NCBI GenBank assembly: GCA_945916625.1
Contig: CAMEGY010000016.1
Span: forward strand, 1 to 10,601
DNA from: an uncultured Anaerococcus sp.
GTDB lineage: Bacteria > Bacillota_A > Clostridia > Tissierellales > Peptoniphilaceae
DNA length: 10,601 nt
Reading direction: 5' to 3'
Positions 5,834 to 10,601 of the stretch are shown piece after piece; the stretch's first letter is position 1; the number at the start of each line of letters is the position of its first letter. Position numbers and translations under genes: made by a program. Below the pieces are notes generated by a model that saw nothing but the letters and a program-made list of their open reading frames with translations, made no database searches and was not told where the DNA came from.

Positions 5834-7294
5834 TTAAAGGCCATTTTCTTCTAGGATTATTTCAGCTATTGTCATGGCGGTTTTTTGGATGCACCTAGCG
5901 TCGTTATTATCTAGGTCGGTTTGACTTACCATCATGCCTGTGACGTAAAGATTTTTGAGGGCACCATATTTTTTGCTAAGTGGATTTAGCCTTGGCCAAG
6001 TTGCGGCAATACAATTTCCATTTTGATCTGCCATTACCATTTCATTTTTGACTAGGGAATTAAATAGGGGAATTTTCTCAGCCACTTTTTCAAGTTCCAT
6101 CTCAAAACCAGTCGCATTTATGATTACATCCACCTTTCTTACCTTATCACCGGTGAGCGTAAAGGACCCATCATCATTTTTTTTGATTTTCTTTGCATTG
6201 GTTATAATGTCGATTTTCCCATCATCATGGGCTTCAAGGAGCATTTTCATAGACCCGTAAGGAGTTTTGCCACCAAGAAAAGATAGGTAAGGATAGTAGT
6301 TTTCTACAAAGTCTGCACGGTCGATTGGATTCATATAATTAACCAAATCTGCCACAAAAAGGGCAAATTGGATGAAATAATCTTCTGTAAAGGCAAGGGC
6401 CTGGTCATTTTTTTCTATAGCTTCTCTAGAAAGTTCAAGGTTGTGACTTTTGTAGGTTTTGTAGGCGTAGTCTATTTTGTAGCCTGCTTTTTTGAAGTCA
6501 GCCTCAATTGTATTGATTAGTTTTTCTTTAGATATTTCTCCATTTTCAGATAGTTCTTTGTCTATCCAAGCCTGATTTGGTGAATAATATTCGTATATAT
6601 CTCCTTCAAAAGGTATGTCTACAATCTTATATTCATTGGGACCTGTGAAAAATTCTATTGTTTTATTTAGATTTTTATTTTTTGTTAAATACCTAAATAC
6701 ATCTGTGGATGAGGCAGAAGTACCCAAGATGGCGAGTCTATCGTCGTCTTTTATGGCCTCATAGTTTTGGCTAAGTGGATAAGGCTTTGGAATGTAGTTT
6801 TTAATTCCCCTAAGCCCATAAGGGTCTTGGTAGAATGTAGCGCCTGTAGCAAGGTAGACTAGGTCATATTCTCCCTCATAATTCTCACTTCCTACTATAT
6901 ATAACTCATTTTTGTTACTGATTTTGACATCAATATCTAAGGCTTCCTCATTTATAATTTTGACTTTAGGATTTCTTATATAAGGCTCTGCTTGTTCTTT
7001 GAAATACTCGCCTAGGTAGACTCTTGGCGCCATTTTCTCAACAGGATCTAGAAACCTATTATTTTTTTCCATCCACTTAGTAAAGTCAAAGCGATCTTCT
7101 GGTGGGTAAATCATTTCGTTGTTGTTGACATTTAGAAGCTTATCTAAAGTGTCAGTCTCATAGGCAAGACCAACGGGGTATTCTTTTCTTTTCTCAAAAA
7201 TATCTATTTTCAAATCTTTATTCTTATTATTATCTAGTATTGTTTTTAAAAATGTAAATCCCGACAGGGCGAAACCAATTATAGCAATTTTCAT
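5834..7294 (-). CDS. FAD/NAD(P)-binding oxidoreductase-like protein
   Basis: This 486-residue protein has the layout of the FAD-NAD(P)-binding family (PF13454-like), distantly related to flavin monooxygenases. The N-terminal Rossmann strand is IAIIGFALSG (3-12), ending one nucleotide-binding unit with acidic Glu34 (DIFEKR). VGLAYETDTLDKLLNV (41-56) is the family's GxAY...NV stretch. ATG loops occur at 149-151 (LATGAT) and 394-396 (NATGFE). A second Rossmann motif, LAILGTSASSTD (187-198), would bind NAD(P). The first motif has Ala9 where the second Gly of GxGxxG is usual, and the second motif keeps only its first Gly. Substrate and reaction are unknown. The frame is open to an ATG at 7402, but the start at 7294 is chosen: AAGGAG precedes it by 7 bases, the Rossmann strand begins at once, and the longer form would run over the rpsL promoter. 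Confidence 0.85.
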   Translation of the reverse strand: MKIAIIGFALSGFTFLKTILDNNKNKDLKIDIFEKRKEYPVGLAYETDTLDKLLNVNNNEMIYPPEDRFDFTKWMEKNNRFLDPVEKMAPRVYLGEYFKEQAEPYIRNPKVKIINEEALDIDVKISNKNELYIVGSENYEGEYDLVYLATGATFYQDPYGLRGIKNYIPKPYPLSQNYEAIKDDDRLAILGTSASSTDVFRYLTKNKNLNKTIEFFTGPNEYKIVDIPFEGDIYEYYSPNQAWIDKELSENGEISKEKLINTIEADFKKAGYKIDYAYKTYKSHNLELSREAIEKNDQALAFTEDYFIQFALFVADLVNYMNPIDRADFVENYYPYLSFLGGKTPYGSMKMLLEAHDDGKIDIITNAKKIKKNDDGSFTLTGDKVRKVDVIINATGFEMELEKVAEKIPLFNSLVKNEMVMADQNGNCIAATWPRLNPLSKKYGALKNLYVTGMMVSQTDLDNNDARCIQKTAMTIAEIILEENGL

Positions 7295-7313
7295 ATCATT
7301 CTCCTTATCCTTA

Positions 7314-7330
7314 TTTATACCCAAATTGAT
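7314..7330 (-). promoter_or_regulatory. Candidate promoter of the flavoprotein gene
   Basis: On the minus strand TATAAA (7319-7314) is directly preceded by ATCAATTTGGG. A weak -35, TCCACA (7342-7337), is 17 bases upstream. The leader would be very short. The ATCAWTTTGGGTATAA block is shared with the tpx promoter. Confidence 0.5.
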
Positions 7331-7357
7331 AAAAACTGTGGAATTAAAGGAATTTAC

Positions 7358-7386
7358 TTGACATTTAGCTTTCATGCGTGTAAAAT
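7358..7386 (+). promoter_or_regulatory. Strong promoter of the rpsL-rpsG-fusA-tuf operon
   Basis: A perfect TTGACA (7358-7363) is 17 bases from TAAAAT (7381-7386), which fits the housekeeping sigma factor very well. Transcription would start near 7393 and give a leader of about 53 bases. It means the ribosomal-protein operon does not depend on transcription from upstream genes, which here point the other way. Confidence 0.88.
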
Positions 7387-7394
7387 ATTTAAGG

Positions 7395-7414
7395 ATTGGC
7401 AAGAATATGCCAAT
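7395..7414 (+). promoter_or_regulatory. Hairpin in the rpsL leader
   Basis: ATTGGCA (7395-7401) pairs perfectly with TGCCAAT (7408-7414) around a 6-base loop, right at the predicted 5' end of the transcript. It has no T run, so it is not a terminator. It could protect the 5' end of the mRNA or bind a regulator; the role is inference. Confidence 0.5.
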
Positions 7415-7445
7415 TTATTAAATTTAAAAGAATAGGAGGTGCATT

Positions 7446-7853
7446 ATGCCAACAATTAATCAACTTGTTAGAAAAGGTAGAAAGAGCGAAAAATCTAAAT
7501 CAGATACACCAGCTTTAGGTTATAACTACAATACTCTTAAGAGTAGAATAACACCAAACCAATCACCACAAAAACGTGGAGTTTGTACATCAGTTAGAAC
7601 AGTTACACCTAGAAAGCCTAACTCAGCTTTAAGAAAGATTGCCAGAGTAAGACTTACAAACGGAGCTGAAGTACTTTCTTACATTCCAGGAATTGGACAC
7701 AACCTTCAAGAACACAGTGTTGTACTAATTAGAGGTGGTAGGGTAAAGGACCTTCCAGGTGTTAGATACCATATCATCAGAGGTACACTTGATACTGCAG
7801 GTGTTGAAGGAAGAAAACAAGGTAGATCTAAATACGGAGCAAAAAGAGGCTAG
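7446..7853 (+). CDS. rpsL: 30S ribosomal protein S12
   Basis: S12 sits at the decoding centre of the small subunit and shapes accuracy of tRNA selection. The 135-residue protein shows the hallmark PQKRGVCT (41-48), KPNSALRK (57-64), [26 protein letters not shown] (84-109) and the C-terminal RSKYGAKRG. Residues near 25-40 form the insertion seen in Gram-positive S12 relative to E. coli. The residue equal to E. coli Lys42 (mature numbering) is Arg56, codon AGA at 7611-7613; the second streptomycin-linked lysine (E. coli Lys87) is retained as Lys101. Just before it, CTSVRTVTP differs from the CTRVYTTTP of E. coli. AGGAGG ends 6 bases before the start. It is the first gene of the str operon. Confidence 0.98.
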   Translation: MPTINQLVRKGRKSEKSKSDTPALGYNYNTLKSRITPNQSPQKRGVCTSVRTVTPRKPNSALRKIARVRLTNGAEVLSYIPGIGHNLQEHSVVLIRGGRVKDLPGVRYHIIRGTLDTAGVEGRKQGRSKYGAKRG

Positions 7854-7971
7854 TAATTAGTTATATAAGTGCATAATGTGCCTATTAAATATAAAGGGTA
7901 TATGTGCACACTTAACGGCTATGACCGAGTACTCAAGATATTACACATAATTGGTAAAGGAGGGAAGAAAA
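7854..7971 (+). promoter_or_regulatory. Structured rpsL-rpsG intercistronic region
   Basis: This 118-base spacer is long for neighbouring ribosomal genes. AAGTG near 7865-7869 can pair with CACTT near 7910-7914, extended by CATA/TATG with a bulge. TGTGC near 7872 can pair instead with GCACA near 7907. CGG/CCG flank a 6-base loop near 7916-7927, and GAGTACTC (7927-7934) is a perfect palindrome. The S7 ribosome site AAAGGAGGG lies at the end (7956-7964). There is no terminator or clear promoter. In E. coli the same spacer holds the S7 translational-repression site; equivalence here is inference. Confidence 0.4.
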
Positions 7972-8442
7972 GTGTCAAGAAAAGGACATATACCAAAAAG
8001 AGAGGTAATGCCTGATGCCAAGTATAACGATAGGGTTGTAACAAAACTTATCAACAATGTTATGCTTGACGGCAAAAAAGGCCTTGCTACAAGAATAGTT
8101 TATGAAGCTTTTGATATAGTAGAAGAAACCAAAGGCGAAGATGCTATTGAAGTTTTCCACCAAGCAATGGAAAACATTATGCCTACTCTAGAAGTCAAGG
8201 CAAGAAGAATCGGTGGTGCAAACTACCAAGTACCAATGGAAGTTAGACCAGAAAGAAGACAAACACTAGCCCTAAGATGGCTTGTAAACTTCGCTCGTCA
8301 AAGAGGCGAAAAAACTATGGTTGAAAGACTTTCTAAAGAAATTCTCGATGCATCAAACAATGCGGGTGCCGCAGTAAGAAGAAAAGAAGAAATGCATAGG
8401 GCAGCAGAAGCTAACAAGGCTTTCGCGCACTTTAGATACTAA
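7972..8442 (+). CDS. rpsG: 30S ribosomal protein S7
   Basis: S7 is the primary binder that starts assembly of the head of the 30S subunit, contacting the 3' major domain of 16S rRNA near the E and P sites. The 156-residue product has the exact usual bacterial length. The N-terminus reads [15 protein letters not shown], and the family block [24 protein letters not shown] lies at about 83-106, followed by the [15 protein letters not shown] end. The start is a GTG at 7972. An in-frame TTG at 7951 would place the ribosome site AAAGGAGGG inside the gene and add seven residues not seen in S7, so it is rejected. It lies between rpsL (118 bases upstream) and fusA (14 bases downstream). In E. coli S7 represses translation of this operon. 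Confidence 0.98.
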   Translation: MSRKGHIPKREVMPDAKYNDRVVTKLINNVMLDGKKGLATRIVYEAFDIVEETKGEDAIEVFHQAMENIMPTLEVKARRIGGANYQVPMEVRPERRQTLALRWLVNFARQRGEKTMVERLSKEILDASNNAGAAVRRKEEMHRAAEANKAFAHFRY

Positions 8443-8456
8443 AGTTAGGGGGATAA

Positions 8457-10529
8457 ATGCCTAGACAGGTAGCACTTAAAGATACCAGAAACATAGGAAT
8501 TATGGCCCATATCGATGCTGGTAAAACAACTACCACAGAGAGAATGCTATACTATACTGGTAAAATTTATAAAATCGGAGATACCCACGATGGTACAGCA
8601 GTCATGGACTCAATGGACCAAGAAAAAGAACGTGGTATCACAATAGGATCTGCTGCAACAACAGCATTCTGGAAAAACCATAGAATCAATATCATCGATA
8701 CACCAGGCCACGTTGACTTTACTGTAGAGGTTGAAAGATCTCTAAGAGTACTAGACTCAGCAGTAGCCTTATTCGATGCAAAAAGTGGTGTAGAACCACA
8801 ATCTGAAACTGTTTGGAGACAAGCTGACAAATACAACATCCCAAGAATTTGTTTCATCAACAAAATGGATGCTACAGGCGCAGACTTCTTCATGGCAGTA
8901 GACACAATCAAAGATAAGCTAAAAGCAAACGTAGTTCCTCTAGAAATTCCTATAGGAAGCGAACAAAACTTTGAAGGTGCAGTAGACCTTGTAACAATGA
9001 AAGCAGTGACATACTCTTCTGAAGACCTTGGAGCACATCCAAAAGAATCTGAAATACCAGCAGAACTTCTTGACCAAGCAGAAGAATATAGAGGATATCT
9101 TCTAGAAGAATTATCAGAAGTAGATGATACAATCATGATGAAATATCTAGAAGGTGAAGAAGTTACTGTAGAAGAAATGCAAGCTGCAATCAGAAAAGCA
9201 ACAATTTCACAAAAAATATTCCCATGCCTACTAGGTTCAGCCTACAAAAACAAGGGAGTACAACCACTACTAGATGCAGTTATAGACTACATGCCAAGCC
9301 CAGTAGATGTACCAGCTATTGAAGGTGTTGATCCAAAAGATCCAGAAAAAACTCTAGTAAGAAATCCTGGAGATGACGAGCCAACAGCAGCACTAGCATT
9401 TAAGGTAGTAACAGACCCATATGTAGGTAAGCTAATCTACGCAAGAATCTACTCTGGTACAATCCAGTCAGGTTCTTACATCTACAACGCAACAAAAGGC
9501 AAGAGAGAAAGAGTTGGACGTATCATGCAAATGCACTCTGATAAGCAAGAAGAAATTCCAGTGGGATACGCTGGAGACATCGTTGCTCTATTAGGACTAA
9601 AAGATACAACAACAGGGGACTCCCTATGCGATCAAGATAATCAGATTATCCTTGAACAAATGGAATTCCCAGATCCAGTAATCTCTGTAGCAATAGAACC
9701 AAAAACAAGAGCATCTCAAGATAAGATGATCATCGGTCTTCAAAAACTTTCAGAAGAAGATCCAACCTTCCAAACAAGATCAGATGAAGAAACAGGTCAA
9801 ACAATCATCTCAGGAATGGGAGAGCTTCACCTTGAAATCATCGTAGATAGACTTCTAAGAGAATTCAAAGTAGAAGCAAACATCGGTAACCCACAAGTAG
9901 CTTACAGAGAATCAATCACTAAAGAAGCTGAAGCTCAAGGTAAGTTTGTAAGACAATCAGGTGGTTCTGGTCAATACGGTGATGTTATGCTTAGAGTTGA
10001 GCCAGGCGAAGAAGGTTCAGGAATCACATTCGAATCTAAAATCGTCGGTGGTGCAGTTCCAAAAGAATACATCAGACCAGTTGAAGAAGGTGTTAGGGAA
10101 GCTGCAGCAAGCGGAATCCTTGGTGGCTATCCAATGGTAGACCTACACGTAACACTATTTGACGGTTCATACCACGAAGTCGACTCATCAGAAGTTGCCT
10201 TCCACGTAGCAGGATCAATCGGCTTTAAAAACGCAGTTGAAAAAGCAGGTCCAGTCCTACTAGAACCAATCGAAAAAGTTGAAATCACAACTCCAGACGA
10301 GTATCTTGGAGATGTAATGGGTGACGTATCTTCTAGAAGAGGTAAGATAGACGGCATGAATCCAAAAGACGGAATCCACGTACTTGACGCATTCATTCCA
10401 CTATCAGAAATGTTCGGTTATGCAACAGACCTAAGAAGTAAGACCCAAGGTAGAGCAACATATGCTATGAGCTTCGACCACTATGCAGAAGTTCCAGCAT
10501 CTGTAAGAGATGAAGTAATTAACAAATAA
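8457..10529 (+). CDS. fusA: Translation elongation factor G
   Basis: EF-G is the GTPase that drives translocation of tRNA and mRNA after peptide transfer and helps recycle ribosomes. At 690 residues it has the usual length. The GTP-binding motifs are complete: AHIDAGKT (17-24), RGIT in switch I (59-62), DTPGH with catalytic His85 (81-85), NKMD (135-138) and GSA (260-262). Domain II starts near 305 ([14 protein letters not shown]), domain III contains SEEDPTF and GMGELHLEI, and domain IV has [11 protein letters not shown] and the tip loop [14 protein letters not shown]. The C-terminal [10 protein letters not shown] is standard domain V. It looks like the main housekeeping EF-G, not a second copy, because of its str-operon position and full motifs. 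The ribosome site is AGGGGG, and rpsG ends 14 bases upstream. Confidence 0.98.
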   Translation: MPRQVALKDTRNIGIMAHIDAGKTTTTERMLYYTGKIYKIGDTHDGTAVMDSMDQEKERGITIGSAATTAFWKNHRINIIDTPGHVDFTVEVERSLRVLDSAVALFDAKSGVEPQSETVWRQADKYNIPRICFINKMDATGADFFMAVDTIKDKLKANVVPLEIPIGSEQNFEGAVDLVTMKAVTYSSEDLGAHPKESEIPAELLDQAEEYRGYLLEELSEVDDTIMMKYLEGEEVTVEEMQAAIRKATISQKIFPCLLGSAYKNKGVQPLLDAVIDYMPSPVDVPAIEGVDPKDPEKTLVRNPGDDEPTAALAFKVVTDPYVGKLIYARIYSGTIQSGSYIYNATKGKRERVGRIMQMHSDKQEEIPVGYAGDIVALLGLKDTTTGDSLCDQDNQIILEQMEFPDPVISVAIEPKTRASQDKMIIGLQKLSEEDPTFQTRSDEETGQTIISGMGELHLEIIVDRLLREFKVEANIGNPQVAYRESITKEAEAQGKFVRQSGGSGQYGDVMLRVEPGEEGSGITFESKIVGGAVPKEYIRPVEEGVREAAASGILGGYPMVDLHVTLFDGSYHEVDSSEVAFHVAGSIGFKNAVEKAGPVLLEPIEKVEITTPDEYLGDVMGDVSSRRGKIDGMNPKDGIHVLDAFIPLSEMFGYATDLRSKTQGRATYAMSFDHYAEVPASVRDEVINK

Positions 10530-10547
10530 TTAATATAGGAGAGAAAA

Positions 10548-10601
10548 ATGAGCAAACAAACATTTGAAAGAAGCAAACCACATATTAATATTGGTACAAT
10601 C
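10548..10601 (+). CDS. tuf: Elongation factor Tu, N-terminal 18 codons only
   Basis: The first 18 codons give MSKQTFERSKPHINIGTI, the start of EF-Tu just before its GHVDHGKT nucleotide loop, which lies beyond the window. The position right after fusA (18-base gap, with ribosome site AGGAGA) fits the standard str operon order. EF-Tu carries aminoacyl-tRNA to the ribosome. The gene is cut by the window edge, so completeness cannot be judged. Confidence 0.93.
   Translation, partial: MSKQTFERSKPHINIGTI

Noticed and set aside
5810..5836. Terminator after the flavoprotein gene
   Set aside because: TTAAGCTTAA near the stop is a palindrome too short to form a looped stem, though T-rich sequence follows; I cannot support a terminator.
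7295..7402. 36-residue N-terminal extension of the flavoprotein from ATG 7402
   Set aside because: It would cross the rpsL promoter, has no homology-like content, and a good AAGGAG site with the Rossmann strand starts at 7294.
7951..7971. TTG at 7951 as the start of rpsG
   Set aside because: It would place the AAAGGAGGG ribosome site inside the coding region and add residues absent from S7; GTG at 7972 gives the standard 156-residue protein.
8567..9136. 189-codon open frame on the minus strand inside fusA
   Set aside because: It is fully antisense to conserved EF-G coding sequence, has no ribosome site, and its Ser-rich translation resembles no known protein; it is a by-product of fusA codon use.

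Overview
The window reads as a piece of chromosome from a low-GC, AGA-arginine-rich Gram-positive anaerobe. A class B sortase, the gene order rpsL-rpsG-fusA-tuf, Shine-Dalgarno sites close to AGGAG throughout and an S12 with the Gram-positive-type N-terminal insertion all point to the Bacillota. My best guess is a member of the Peptoniphilaceae (Anaerococcus-like), but that is inference from protein style, not from a marker I could search.

Layout. Positions 1-817 (minus) hold the N-terminal 272 residues of a COG1453-type aldo/keto reductase that runs off the left edge. It is divergent from a ClC chloride transporter (916-2187, plus), whose stop codon lies inside its own terminator. A class B sortase (2308-3201, plus) and a MATE-family exporter (3331-4668, plus) follow. 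Each of these genes appears to be its own transcription unit. A strong two-way terminator at about 4726-4773 separates the MATE gene from a leftward block: a PCC/DUF296 protein (4778-5203), thiol peroxidase tpx (5237-5737, just upstream and probably co-transcribed with it), and an FAD/NAD(P)-binding oxidoreductase-like protein (5834-7294). To the right, divergent from the flavoprotein, starts the str operon: rpsL (S12), rpsG (S7), fusA (EF-G) and the first 18 codons of tuf (EF-Tu). It is driven by a near-consensus promoter with its own leader hairpin.

How the genes relate. The right-hand 3.2 kb is core translation machinery. The left-hand 7.3 kb is a set of small, mostly independent units for redox (aldo/keto reductase, thiol peroxidase, flavoprotein), transport (ClC, MATE) and cell-surface protein anchoring (sortase). 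I see no mobile element, CRISPR array, tRNA, rRNA or phage gene, and no gap between genes longer than about 155 bases. I found no convincing new multi-gene system.

The points most worth a second look are: Arg at S12 position 56, the residue equivalent to E. coli Lys42/M. tuberculosis Lys43, where Lys-to-Arg gives streptomycin resistance; a near-identical 15-base sequence over the -10 region of both tpx and the flavoprotein gene; a structured 118-base rpsL-rpsG spacer in the place where S7 autoregulates the operon in E. coli; and unusual motif residues in the flavoprotein, the sortase and the ClC protein.
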